Positions 1 through 8,699 are shown, counted from the first letter of the stretch. The stretch: DNA of 64,000 nt from JAPPLB01 sp965208945 (GCA_965208945.1 OZ242366.1:930001-994000); one strand, 5' to 3'. Notes: generated by a model not told the origin, from the letters alone. A program made the numbers and translations.

Positions 1-303
1 GTACCGCGATCCAGTCACGGTTGCAGCTCAAGTTGCCTCGGGCATCCTCAAGTCCGGCCATGAGCTTGTCGCATGCATTGCGCATGATTGTCGTCCTCTG
101 TAACCTCCAATCAGTTCTTTGGCGGCCGCCACGGGTGCTGCCCGTTACCCCCGGATTCTTGGCTCCCCGGCCACACAGAATTGAGCACGGTCGCTTCCGG
201 CCCGAGCTCTTCTGCATTAAAGCTCCTTTAATCGCCCAACCTTCACTTGGCCGAAATCTAACCTTGCAATCAGCCGAGGTCAAACGTTACGATCAGCCGA
301 TGC

Positions 304-948
304 TTGGGTCACTCTTTTACCCTCGCTATGTTGAGCGCCGACTTGAGGAAGCGCTGGAAGACCGGCAACTGGCTCACTTTGCAGCAAGCTCAGCAACTGC
401 TCGCTGCCCCTGATCCGGAAACGACAAAAGGGCTACGGGATCGCGTACTGCTCGGGTTGCTGGTGCGGTGCGGGCTGCAGAGAGGGGAACTGGCCGGACT
501 GGATTTCCAGGACGTCGCGCAGCGCGAGGGACGCTGAGCGATCGTCGACCTCGTCGGCAAGCACGGCCGCGTCCGCACCGTCCCGATGCCGTCCTGGGCC
601 AAGACGGCTCTCGATGGCTGGGCCGCCGCCGACATCTCCACCGGGACCGTGCTGCGGCGTGTGGACAAGGGCGGACGCGTCGGGGACGGTCCTATCACCC
701 CGCAGGCGGTATTCGAGACGGTCGCCTCCTACGTCCGCAAGGCCGGGCTGGGGAAGATCACGCAGCATGATTTACGGAGAACCTTCGCCAAGCTCGCCCA
801 CCAGGGACGGGCGCCGCTCGAGCAGATCCAGATCTCGCTGGGGCATGCCTCCATCCAGACCACGGAGAGGTATTTAGGGCTGCGGCAGAATCTGCACGAT
901 GCGCCGTGCGATCGGTTGGGGCTCATGGGCTGGGGAAAGGAGGGGTGA
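304..948 (+). pseudogene. Tyrosine recombinase/integrase, interrupted by an in-frame stop
   Basis: Two reading segments in the same frame (304-537 and from 538 to 948) together read as the catalytic domain of a tyrosine recombinase. The first carries the arginine region (RCGLQRGELAGL). The second carries the HDLRR box, the LGHAS box and the catalytic tyrosine in TTERYLG. They are separated only by a TGA at 535-537, where relatives of this group usually have Trp (inferred from memory of the family), so a single TGG to TGA change would explain the break. The N-terminal SAM-like domain is missing: the frame is closed by a stop at 259-261 and no good start is visible (TTG at 304 is only the first possible codon). 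It is therefore a decayed integrase at the edge of an accessory island. Confidence 0.8.
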
Positions 949-949
949 G

Positions 950-1075
950 GGGCTCGACTTCGAGGCGGTAGCGCACGTCATCCAAAACCGTGTCGAGGCG
1001 GCCTATGCCCGGTCGGACCTCTTCGAGCAACGCAGGAAATTGATGGATAGCGGGGCGGCTTATCTCAACGGGCCG
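950..1075 (+). pseudogene. C-terminal fragment of a P4-type integrase
   Basis: Immediately after the first integrase, in a different frame, about 40 residues read like the tail of P4-family (DUF4102-type) integrases: a segment VIQNRVEAAYARSDLFEQRR followed by KLMDSGAAYL. Family members typically end with a similar 'VE-AYRRSDLFE-RR-LM-WA-YL' block. No catalytic domain of this type is present, so this is a remnant of a second, unrelated integrase. The recognition is by eye and the fragment is short. The reading frame continues to 1117 without obvious homology. Confidence 0.5.
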
Positions 1076-1117
1076 CCACAGTCGGACACCCACACCGTCG
1101 CTTACCCTGAACTATGA

Positions 1118-1359
1118 TGCGGGCGAACTCGGCACGTCGGGGGCTCAGCTATTCCAAAGCCTTCGACGCCCCCGGTGTGTTTGTTGAGGTTCATCTCGTC
1201 AACAGAATTCGGGCTCCTGGGAGTAGAGAGTCGTCGGGGGTGCTGTACGATTCACTCTCCGAACGGGATGTACGATGTCTGGATCGGCGGTAGAATACGG
1301 TGCGTCTAACGGATGGGCTCGTTCGCTGAGACACACCGAGCGAACCTCGAGGGACTTGA
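1118..1359. other. Non-coding stretch before the Septu module
   Basis: No convincing gene or RNA is visible. The stretch separates the integrase remnants from the defence genes and presumably holds the ptuA promoter, but I could not identify a good -35/-10 pair. Confidence 0.3.
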
Positions 1360-2712
1360 ATGCCGACACCTCGGAAGTCAATCTATTTCCTCAGTCTTGA
1401 GATTGAGAACGTGCGTTGCTTTGCAAAACCACAGGTGTTGAGCCTAGTCGACTCGAGAGACCACCCAGCCCGTTGGACCTTGCTTGTGGGCGACAACGGA
1501 GTCGGTAAGACGACCCTCCTGCAGTGTTTGGCATGGATGCGCCCGACGCCGTACTACCCTGTAACTGCTACGGAGCAAAAAGGCATCCAGCCATTGCTAC
1601 ACGATCAGGATCCTCCTGTCATGGCTAGGTTGCAGCGTGAAATAGCTGACACCACCACACTGCGGGCAGAAATGGTCCAATTTGAAGGTCTTTTGACGCC
1701 TCAGCTGCTGCAAGAAGAGCGTGTAATAACCGGAATCGAGATGCACGCAAGAAACAACAAGTTCTACGACGCGCATCTCACAGAAAACGAGCCAGAGAAG
1801 ACGGTAGATCCGTTCATCATTACGTATGGCGCGAATCGGCATATGGGGTACCAGAATGTCGGCAAATCCCCTGAGTTTGGCCCTGTTGACCTGCTCCAGG
1901 CTGACGACACAGAGCTGATCGATGTTACGGAGGTGTTGTCCGATCTCGACTACTCGGCCTACAAGAAACACCCCAAGGCGAGAGCCCGTCTGAAGAAGAT
2001 GAAGCATGCGTTGGCTGAGATCCTTCCTTTCATCGCTGAGAGCGACGACATCGAAATTCTGGGACCGCAGCAACCTGGTGGTTCTGATAAAGGCGTTGGC
2101 CTCAGATTTCGAACTCCCTACGGCAGAGTCCCGCTGGATGGCCTGAGTCTCGGCCACAGAACGGTCACAGCGTGGATCATCGACTTGGCGTGGCGACTGA
2201 TCGTGCAGTATCCGGAAAGTACAAAACCGCTCGAGGAGCCAGCTGTGGTGTTGATTGATGAGATCGACCTGCACCTGCATCCGTTCTGGCAGCGCACCAT
2301 CATGCAACAACTCTCAGAGCATTTTCCGAATGTTCAGTTCGTGGCGACTACTCACAGTCCACTGATGATCACATCCATGACCAAAGTAAACGTCGCGGTA
2401 CTCAAGCAGGTCGACGATCACGTTGTCATCGAAAACGACATAGGCGTTGTCGAGGGGTGGCGCGTTGATCAAGTCTTGGTCGATCTTTTTGGATTGAAGA
2501 GCGCGAGATCCAAGCGATTCGAAGATCTCATGAATGAGAGGGAAAAGCTGCTGGCGAAGAAACGGGTTACCGTACAGGAGAAGGCACGTCTAAAGAAAAT
2601 CGCGGAGAATCTATCCTCGTTACCGACAGCGGAGCACCGCAGGGACCAAGAAGCAATGGAGTTTGTGCAGCGCGCTGCGGCGGCCTTTCGTGCACAGCAG
2701 GGAAAGCAGTAG
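1360..2712 (+). CDS. ptuA: AAA/ABC-type ATPase, Septu PtuA-like
   Basis: A 450-residue SMC/ABC-like ATPase. Walker A is GDNGVGKTT at about residues 44-52. An ABC-signature-like LSLGHR lies near 264. Walker B is VVLIDEIDLHLHP at about 296-308, followed by an H-loop (ATTHSP) near 330. A charged helical segment that may form a coiled coil lies between about residues 385 and 420. The next gene is an HNH nuclease of the PtuB type overlapping by one base (TAGTG), and this pairing is what defines type I Septu anti-phage systems. In known systems PtuA binds nucleotide and holds PtuB in a complex. The ATG start at 1360 follows a stretch with no strong ribosome site. Codon use and base composition look less GC-rich than the core genes further right, consistent with transfer. 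Confidence 0.8.
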   Translation: MPTPRKSIYFLSLEIENVRCFAKPQVLSLVDSRDHPARWTLLVGDNGVGKTTLLQCLAWMRPTPYYPVTATEQKGIQPLLHDQDPPVMARLQREIADTTTLRAEMVQFEGLLTPQLLQEERVITGIEMHARNNKFYDAHLTENEPEKTVDPFIITYGANRHMGYQNVGKSPEFGPVDLLQADDTELIDVTEVLSDLDYSAYKKHPKARARLKKMKHALAEILPFIAESDDIEILGPQQPGGSDKGVGLRFRTPYGRVPLDGLSLGHRTVTAWIIDLAWRLIVQYPESTKPLEEPAVVLIDEIDLHLHPFWQRTIMQQLSEHFPNVQFVATTHSPLMITSMTKVNVAVLKQVDDHVVIENDIGVVEGWRVDQVLVDLFGLKSARSKRFEDLMNEREKLLAKKRVTVQEKARLKKIAENLSSLPTAEHRRDQEAMEFVQRAAAAFRAQQGKQ

Positions 2713-3491
2713 TGATTTGCTTGACAAGGCCGAGCCTAACTCCTGACGTACTTCGGCGACGCGGAGCGGCGGCTACCCGGAAACTCTGCGAGGAGTACGC
2801 TCAGGCCCCGGATAGGTATCGTTCCGGTGAGCTGACATTCAAGTTCAAGGAACTTTACCGATCCACGCAAGTGAAGGATGCTCTCAAGGAGATGCAGCAC
2901 GATAAGTGCTGTTACTGCGAGAGGCGCGTTGCACCTTCAGAGGGTCAGGTCGATCACTACCGTCCGAAAGGGGCCTTTCGCCAAAGCAAGGACAACAGAA
3001 ACAAGGAGTATCCAGGCTACTATTGGCTAGCATACCAGTGGGACAACCTCGTGCTTGCCTGCGGGACGTGCAATCGGAAGAAGTCCGATTACTTTCCGCT
3101 CGAAAATCCTGAACAGCGGGCTCGCAGTCACCTCGACTCCGTCGACAGGGAGTCGCCGTTGCTCCTGAATCCCTACGTCGAGACAGAGTTGCGCGAGCAC
3201 CTCACGTTCAACGGGTCCGGGTGCGAGCATGGAACGGAACGAGGACGAGTGACGATCGAGGTGCTTAGATTGAACGCGCCGTACCTGCAGGATGAGCGGC
3301 AGCATGTGCTCAGAATGTTGGAATTAGCGTGCAATGTACTGTGCGCGAAGGAAGATCCGTCGTTCGGCGACATCGCACATGACGCTAGGCAGTGGATCAT
3401 GGAAGCCGCACAAAGCAACGCCCCTTTCAGCGCCATGGTTCGCGACTACTTGCGTTACCGCTCCATTGATATCAAGACCGATGATACATAA
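2712..3491 (+). CDS. ptuB: HNH nuclease, Septu PtuB-like (TIGR02646-type)
   Basis: A 259-residue HNH-family protein. It has the paired zinc cysteines CCYCERR (about 65-71), the HNH core VDHYRPKG (about 79-86), the conserved YYWLAYQWDNLVLAC segment, and the second CxxC in CGTCNRKKSDYFPL (about 117-130). This arrangement (CxxCE, then H-x-RPK, then WLAY-W-NL, then CxxCN-KK-x-FPL) is characteristic of the TIGR02646/PtuB group of defence nucleases. Its GTG start overlaps the ptuA stop, indicating translational coupling. In Septu the nuclease is the effector that damages nucleic acid during phage infection. All expected metal and catalytic residues appear present, so the module may be active. Confidence 0.8.
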   Translation: MICLTRPSLTPDVLRRRGAAATRKLCEEYAQAPDRYRSGELTFKFKELYRSTQVKDALKEMQHDKCCYCERRVAPSEGQVDHYRPKGAFRQSKDNRNKEYPGYYWLAYQWDNLVLACGTCNRKKSDYFPLENPEQRARSHLDSVDRESPLLLNPYVETELREHLTFNGSGCEHGTERGRVTIEVLRLNAPYLQDERQHVLRMLELACNVLCAKEDPSFGDIAHDARQWIMEAAQSNAPFSAMVRDYLRYRSIDIKTDDT

Positions 3492-3526
3492 TAGAAGCCG
3501 TTGAATCCAAATAGGTTATGCGTTAT

Positions 3527-3546
3527 AAGAGAGGACGGCCTCTTTT
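3527..3546 (+). terminator. Rho-independent terminator after ptuB
   Basis: An 8-bp stem AAGAGAGG / CCTCTTTT (one G-T pair) with an ACGG loop, followed directly by a T-rich run, 35 bases after the ptuB stop. It separates the Septu module from the RiPP cluster. Confidence 0.6.
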
Positions 3547-3628
3547 GTTCTCAATGATTTATGGACAATGATAATGGATTATCGTGTGAATCGGTGGTAG
3601 AGTGGTAGTCGTCCCAAAGGAGCAAACC

Positions 3629-3826
3629 ATGAAGAAGTTGGAACCGTTGACCCCCACCTCCGAATTGCCAAAGAATACCGTCTTCGACGGCCGCCTCGAT
3701 ATTCCAGCTGGCGCCGAGCTGAGTCCGGCGCTTCGCCGGATCGTGGAGGATGTGCGCATGGAGAGAGCGGCAGCCTCCTCCTTCCCGACCAATTACGACC
3801 GCGTGCACAATCGGCACAACCGGTGA
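3629..3826 (+). CDS. yhhA: RiPP precursor peptide with three tandem aromatic-X-Arg motifs (YhhA-like)
   Basis: A 65-residue peptide. The ATG at 3629 is chosen because AAAGGAG lies seven bases upstream; a longer GTG start at 3602 in the same frame has no such site. The leader is rich in charged and proline residues. The C-terminus ends FPTNYDRVHNRHNR, i.e. YDR, HNR and HNR in tandem. Radical SAM cyclophane enzymes join an aromatic residue to the residue two positions later, so each motif is a plausible three-residue ring. The stop overlaps the maturase start (GTGA), so expression is coupled. The match to the named YhhA family is from memory of its Tyr-His-His pattern and its partner genes. No bioactivity can be deduced. 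Confidence 0.65.
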   Translation: MKKLEPLTPTSELPKNTVFDGRLDIPAGAELSPALRRIVEDVRMERAAASSFPTNYDRVHNRHNR

Positions 3827-4974
3827 ACCGGACGCCATATCGGAGTGGTGAGTCTGCCCCCATCGACACTGTCCTGCTGAAGACCGCCAGCCGCTGCAAC
3901 ATCGCATGCAGTTACTGTTACGTTTACCAACTCGGCGACCAGGGGTGGCAACGTCAGCCGCCGGCAATGTCGCGGTCGACGATCGACGCCGTCATCAGCC
4001 GTCTCGATGAGCTTCGCCAGGCACAAGGTCGCGACTTCGCCGTCGTGCTCCACGGTGGCGAGCCACTCCTGCTCGGTGAAGCGCTGCTCACGCGGTTACT
4101 GACCGGTCTCCGCGCCCGCCTCGCGGGGGGATGCACCTTGTCGGTGCAGACGAACGGGACGCTTCTCACAGATACGTTGCTCGATCTGTTCTCGGACGCC
4201 GGGGTCACGGTTTCGGTAAGTCTCGACGGACCGCGGAAAATAAACGACGCTCGGCGTGTGCGATTCGACCAGGGCGGGACTTTCGAGGCTACGCTCGCCG
4301 GCATCTATCGCCTGCAACACCACCACGACGCCGAGCGACTGTTTTCAGGGACGCTGAGCGTGGTCGAACCGTCCACAGACCCCGGCGAAATCTACTGGTT
4401 CCTGCGAGGGCTCGGCGTACCTGGGATGAGCTTTCTTCTGCCTGACGGTAACCACTCACGGTTGCCGCCAGGCAAGACCAGCTTCGATTCTCACGACGCG
4501 GGGGAATGGCTGGCAGGCCTCTTCGATGTCTACATGAGTGACCCCGACCCAGTTCCGATCCGCGTGCTGGACGATCTAGTGAAGTTGCTGCTTGGAGGGT
4601 CAGCGACGAAAGAGGGGATGGGGCAAGACATGAACGCCATCCTCATCATCGATACCGATGGGAAAGTTACGAAGAACGACACTCTCAAGAGTGCATTCGA
4701 TGGCGCAGATCAGTTCGACGAATCATGGTCAGTCCATTCTCACTCGTTGCAGGACATTGCGCGAACAGCGGCCTTTCGAGAGTATGTCGAACTGCAGCAG
4801 CCTTCCGCCAACAAGTGCCTGCGTTGCCCTGAACTCTCGGTCTGTGGCGGAGGGATGCCGCTCTATCGTTGGAGCGACGAACAGGGCTTCGACAATCCCT
4901 CGGTCTACTGCGCTGACCACCTGTTTCTGATTACGCATGTTCGGCGATACCTGGACGCTCACTTGCCAGCCTGA
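3823..4974 (+). CDS. yhhB: Radical SAM/SPASM peptide maturase, cyclophane-forming (YhhB/FxsB-like)
   Basis: A 383-residue radical SAM enzyme. The CX3CX2C cluster motif is CNIACSYC (Cys 25, 29, 32) followed by YVYQLGD, which is typical of the FxsB/YhhB maturases. The HGGEPLL box follows near residue 76 and SxxTNG near 107. The C-terminal SPASM domain shows CLRCPELSVCGGGMPLYRW (about 332-350) and a last cysteine in YCADH (about 362) for auxiliary iron-sulfur clusters. It would form C-C crosslinks in the adjacent precursor. GTG start overlaps the precursor stop by four bases, and its stop overlaps the next ATG by one base. All cluster cysteines appear intact. Confidence 0.8.
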   Translation: MNRTPYRSGESAPIDTVLLKTASRCNIACSYCYVYQLGDQGWQRQPPAMSRSTIDAVISRLDELRQAQGRDFAVVLHGGEPLLLGEALLTRLLTGLRARLAGGCTLSVQTNGTLLTDTLLDLFSDAGVTVSVSLDGPRKINDARRVRFDQGGTFEATLAGIYRLQHHHDAERLFSGTLSVVEPSTDPGEIYWFLRGLGVPGMSFLLPDGNHSRLPPGKTSFDSHDAGEWLAGLFDVYMSDPDPVPIRVLDDLVKLLLGGSATKEGMGQDMNAILIIDTDGKVTKNDTLKSAFDGADQFDESWSVHSHSLQDIARTAAFREYVELQQPSANKCLRCPELSVCGGGMPLYRWSDEQGFDNPSVYCADHLFLITHVRRYLDAHLPA

Positions 4975-5561
4975 TGCGACCCGTTATCGATCTGTCGAGT
5001 GCTCACCTTGAGACGGACCCCTTTCTGTTTTCTGTCGCACAGGAAGTCCTGTGCGACGGCGTCGAGCAGGCGACCCTGTCGTGGTTCGAACGTGCGGCTC
5101 CGTGGAGTCTCACGGAGGAGTCGTTCTATTCGCAACACGAATTCGACATGCGCAAGTTCGAGCTGCCCTCCGACATCACGGTGCTGGCTGCCGACAACAC
5201 GTTGACAGCGTTGCGAGACGTGATTTCGGGGCTTTTCCACAGGCGACTCCGATCGGCCGTCGACGTGATAGCTCATCGACTTACGGCAGGACAACGTATT
5301 CGGATCCACGATGATTACCTCAAGGGTGGAGAGACCCATCGAATAGTCGTCCAGTTGAATCGCGGATGGACTCCTGGCGACGGCGGGCACTTGCTTCTCT
5401 TCGGTGGCAGCCAACCTGAAGACGTGCGCGTGGTCCTTGCGCCTGTGTCGAAACAGGCCTTGATCTTCGAGATATCACGCCACTCGCATCATGCAGTCAG
5501 CAAAGTAACCCGTGGTGAGCGATACTCCATCGTCTATTCGTTTTATGCGCTCGACAGATAG
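4974..5561 (+). CDS. yhhC: 2-oxoglutarate/Fe(II) peptide oxygenase (YhhC-like)
   Basis: A 195-residue protein of the 2OG-Fe(II) oxygenase (prolyl-hydroxylase-like) fold. The iron facial triad is visible as H-D-D in RIHDDY (about 110-115) and the distal His in SRHSHHAVSKV (about 165-175). An Arg that would bind 2-oxoglutarate is in ERYSIVYSFY near the end. The intervening IVVQLNRGW and GGHLLLF strands are typical. Position directly after the maturase, with a one-base overlap, indicates that it hydroxylates the crosslinked precursor. Its family name comes from recalled co-occurrence of a 2OG oxygenase with YhhA/YhhB, not from a search. Confidence 0.75.
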   Translation: MRPVIDLSSAHLETDPFLFSVAQEVLCDGVEQATLSWFERAAPWSLTEESFYSQHEFDMRKFELPSDITVLAADNTLTALRDVISGLFHRRLRSAVDVIAHRLTAGQRIRIHDDYLKGGETHRIVVQLNRGWTPGDGGHLLLFGGSQPEDVRVVLAPVSKQALIFEISRHSHHAVSKVTRGERYSIVYSFYALDR

Positions 5562-5570
5562 AGGTCTACT

Positions 5571-6458
5571 GTGGGTGCTGTTCAATCTGTGGAAGACAAC
5601 TTTTTGCACCCCGCTCAATGGTCCGCGGCGCTGCCAGCAGCACTTCGTCAGGTTGGAGTCACCGACCTACTGAGTCCGCTCGGTCTCGATTTCGAGTCCT
5701 ACGGCACCGCGCGGATGATGACGCGAGATCCCCACAAGGAAAGGCTGATAGCTGGCAAGGTCCGCCCACCGCCTGGAGCGGAGGGTGGCCTAATGCTCGA
5801 GTGTCTTCCCTCCTGGGCTATCGGCGAGTTCGAGGCTGCGGGCCTGTCGCTACACGCAGTCGATGGCTCGGTTCCGGCGGCCACCGGCGTGCTGAAACAA
5901 GCCTGGGGCATCGCTCATGCCGTTTGGCCGGAGCTGTCCTCTTGCATCGGACTCCTTGTGCGCAGCGTCCACCTGCTCGAGGCGCCGTCCCAGGAGGTGG
6001 ATTGCAGCTATAGCAGGCCAGACCTGCCTTTCTCCGTGTTTCTCTCCGTGCCAGGTTACGGCACCCACGCGCGGATCGAGCGGGTAACGGAAGCGCTTGT
6101 TCACGAGACTATGCACATCCAGCTGTCGTTGCTTGAACGCTGGCGTCCGCTCGTCGAGTCGGACTGTCCGGAAAGTGTCGCCTTCTCACCGTGGCGGAAC
6201 AGTGAAAGGAACGTGCAGGGCGTTCTCCATGCGCTGTATGTCTTCGTGATTGTTCGGAAGCTGTGGCAACAGGCGGTGCAAAAGGCGCCACGAGGTCTGG
6301 ACCGGAGATTCGCCGAGGAGCGGGTACGTGCCATTCGCGACGAAGTCGGGAGAGCCAAACTCCTGGCCGCATCCCCAGGGCTAACCCACGAAGGCCGGCA
6401 ACTCGTGCGCCAGCTCTTGGCGCTGGGTGGCGCGCCACTCGACGACGATCACCGTTGA
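5571..6458 (+). CDS. HExxH-motif peptide beta-hydroxylase-like protein
   Basis: A 295-residue protein with VHETMHIQL at about residues 177-185, a canonical HExxH motif. It resembles the alpha-ketoglutarate-dependent HExxH-type peptide beta-hydroxylases found in radical SAM RiPP clusters, sometimes fused to FxsB-like maturases as FxsBH. Here it is a separate gene nine bases after the oxygenase. GTG start at 5571 is preceded by GAGG. The motif is intact, unlike the inactivated extensions of some fused forms. The alternative reading is a leader-removing metallopeptidase; the operon context favours hydroxylase but does not prove it. The cluster thus contains two unrelated 2OG-type candidates. No transporter or dedicated protease is visible beside it. 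Confidence 0.65.
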   Translation: MGAVQSVEDNFLHPAQWSAALPAALRQVGVTDLLSPLGLDFESYGTARMMTRDPHKERLIAGKVRPPPGAEGGLMLECLPSWAIGEFEAAGLSLHAVDGSVPAATGVLKQAWGIAHAVWPELSSCIGLLVRSVHLLEAPSQEVDCSYSRPDLPFSVFLSVPGYGTHARIERVTEALVHETMHIQLSLLERWRPLVESDCPESVAFSPWRNSERNVQGVLHALYVFVIVRKLWQQAVQKAPRGLDRRFAEERVRAIRDEVGRAKLLAASPGLTHEGRQLVRQLLALGGAPLDDDHR

Positions 6459-6842
6459 GCCGAGCCGGGGCTTCCTGCTACATACACGTTGCAGACCACT
6501 ATAGCTAGGTCCGAGCGTAAGCTTCCCCTATCGCCTGACACCAATAAGTAGAATGTCCCGGTTCAGGGAATGGTTATGCGGAAGTCAATGTCAAGGGCGG
6601 TCGGACACGACCGCAACAACGCAACCAGCGGTCTTTCACTTGAATCGGCCTGCCGAGTACGGTAACCGTGCCCGCGGCGCCGATTTCGATCTCTCCTTCA
6701 GCCCAATAACATCCTTTAGTGGGCAATACGTGAGCTGAAGATGAAGGGCGCTGCACTTGGCTGACAATCGGAACTCTGTTCGTCCCACCGCAACGCTGTG
6801 GCTGGGTACCGGACGGCCCCAGGGATAGAATTGTAGGTCCAT
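6459..6842. other. Intergenic region, no confident feature
   Basis: Between the RiPP cluster and the DUF4062 gene. Short open frames exist on both strands, but none has a recognisable domain or a convincing ribosome site. No tRNA, terminator or repeat copy was seen. Confidence 0.3.
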
Positions 6843-7910
6843 ATGGACTCGGTCCGGGATTACTACTTGCTGATTCACTTATCTTCCAGCTTGCGTTGTC
6901 TAGTGGGCACACTTGAGGACTGCGAACTGATTGACGAAGACGATTCATGGATAGGTAAAGGAGGAGCTCCTCCGACTGAGGTCGAGCGAAGCCCGGAGAT
7001 CGCCATACGACGGGTAAAGACCTTCCAAAACGGGATATGGCGATGTGAGTTGCTTGCCTCAGCTCTCACTCAGCCGGACTTCAAGCGCCCGATACTAGCT
7101 GCATTGGTGGAGTGCCGAGAAGCAATTGGCCAAGCGGACGTACCGGCCGAGATGGCGCTTCTGGGCGGTGACACCCAAGAGGCTACTCGCATCTGCCAGG
7201 ATGCAATGTGCCTGGCTCGTGATCGAACTTTTGAGGAACTGTCAAAGGGCGCGTCGCTGTGTTCCGCAGAAGCAACCATACTGTTTCCCCATGGGTGCAG
7301 ATCAGAATCGGTCGAGGCTGCTTTCGGCAGGCCCGGTGAAGAGTTGAACCTGAATTCGATTCCAACGATGGAGTTGTCGTCCCTGCTTAAGGCTCTTCCG
7401 AATCCAGATCATCGATCAGAAGAACAGGCTGCGAAGAAGGTGTTCCTTAGCTCGACAGTGCATGACCTAGTTGAGTACAGAAACACGGTCTTCGATGCCA
7501 TCCAGCAGATGGACAACTGGAAGTGCATTCGTATGGAAGACTTTGTCGCTCGTGAAAGTGCGCCTGACGCGTTCTGCCGTAACGCCCTCAGTCAATGTGA
7601 AGTAGCGGTCTTTATTGTGGGCCATCGTTACGGCTCCTGCCCCACCGGTTCGAAGAAATCGTTCACTGAACATGAATACGATGCAGCCGTAAGTTCCCGC
7701 TGCCCGTGCCTCGTTTTCCTGACGCCTGAGGATTTCGCGATGAAAGCATCCGAGACCGAGGACGACGAGCTGCGAGCTCGGCAGAAGCAGTTCCGAGATC
7801 GCGTTTGCACCGACCACGTGGGAACGACATTCAAAGGTCCACACCATCTGGCACAGCAGGTCGTGATCTCGATCCGCAATTGGGAGAATAATTCCGCAAA
7901 CGCCAACTGA
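6843..7910 (+). CDS. DUF4062 domain protein with unrecognised N-terminal domain
   Basis: A 355-residue protein. The C-terminal part from about residue 197 begins KKVFLSSTVHDLVEYRNTVF and contains CEVAVFIVGHRYGS and FTEHEYDAA, a clear DUF4062 domain (a TIR/Rossmann-like fold known from proteins associated with signalling and defence). In many DUF4062 proteins this domain is N-terminal to a STAND NTPase. Here it is C-terminal, there is no P-loop, and the first 190 residues are not recognised (a segment CAREAIGQADVPAEM-like region and several cysteines, no membrane span). It lies alone between a RiPP cluster and a transposase remnant inside the accessory island. A role as a stand-alone effector is possible but is inference. 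Confidence 0.65.
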   Translation: MDSVRDYYLLIHLSSSLRCLVGTLEDCELIDEDDSWIGKGGAPPTEVERSPEIAIRRVKTFQNGIWRCELLASALTQPDFKRPILAALVECREAIGQADVPAEMALLGGDTQEATRICQDAMCLARDRTFEELSKGASLCSAEATILFPHGCRSESVEAAFGRPGEELNLNSIPTMELSSLLKALPNPDHRSEEQAAKKVFLSSTVHDLVEYRNTVFDAIQQMDNWKCIRMEDFVARESAPDAFCRNALSQCEVAVFIVGHRYGSCPTGSKKSFTEHEYDAAVSSRCPCLVFLTPEDFAMKASETEDDELRARQKQFRDRVCTDHVGTTFKGPHHLAQQVVISIRNWENNSANAN

Positions 7911-7943
7911 AACCAGCACAGCTTCTGTTGGCATCTTGACAAC

Positions 7944-8699
7944 TCTTCGATACCGGCCGCGGCCGGCGCGGAGGCGGAGTTGGAGAGGATCGTGGCGCAG
8001 CTCCGGGCCGTATGGCCGGAGGTGAAGATCATCCTGCGTGGCGACTCGGGGTTTTGTCGGGACGAGTTGCTGAGTTGGTGCGAAGAGAACCGGGTGGACT
8101 ATGTGGTGGGGCTGGCGCGCAACGAGCGGCTGCAGTCGTTGATCGAGGAGGCACTCGAAGAGGCGGCCAGCAGGCAGCAGCAAACGGGCCGGCCGGCGCG
8201 GGTCTATAGCGAGTTCGAGTATCGGACGCTTGAGAGTTGGAGCCGGGAGCGGCGGGTGGTGGGGAAAGCCGAACAGTTGGTGGGCAAGCAGAATCCGCGC
8301 TATGTGGTGACGTCGCTGGACGGGGAGCGCTGGCCGCCGCAACGGTTGTATGAACAACTCTACTGCGGGCGCGGGGAGGCGGAGAATCGCATCAAGAAGC
8401 AGTTGAGTCTGTTCGCGGATCGCATGAGTACGGAGACGCTGCGGGCCAATCCGTTGCGGCTGCATCTGTCGTCACTGGCGTATGTGTTGCTGGTGGGGCT
8501 GCGACGGCTGGGGCTCAAGGGCACGCAGTGGGCGCGAGCGCAGACGGAGACGATCCGGCGGGGGCTGTTGAAGATCGGCGCGCTGGTGAAGGTGAGCGTG
8601 CGGCGGGTGCATCTGTCGCTGGCCAGCGGCTACCCCGATGAGGAGGCGTTCGCGGCGGTAAATCGGGCGCTGCGTCCGCCGGGACCAGCAACTGTTTGA
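7944..8699 (+). pseudogene. IS1380-family transposase, 5'-truncated
   Basis: The reading frame from about 7944 to 8699 encodes the C-terminal half of an IS1380 DDE transposase: ILRGDSGFCRDELLSWC near the second catalytic Asp, VDYVVGLARN, and the late CGRGEAENRIKKQLSLFADR block with the catalytic Glu. The N-terminal DNA-binding region and first Asp are absent. Homology begins abruptly at the AAAGAEAEL segment (about 7954), with unrelated sequence just after the DUF4062 stop. No terminal inverted repeats were recognised. It is a dead insertion-sequence fragment marking the right part of the island. Confidence 0.8.

Noticed and set aside
21..413. Plus-strand frame at the window start
   Set aside because: Proline- and arginine-rich, no domain, and it overlaps the integrase remnant in another frame.
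7628..8465. Minus-strand frames opposite DUF4062 and IS1380
   Set aside because: Reverse-strand shadows without recognisable domains.
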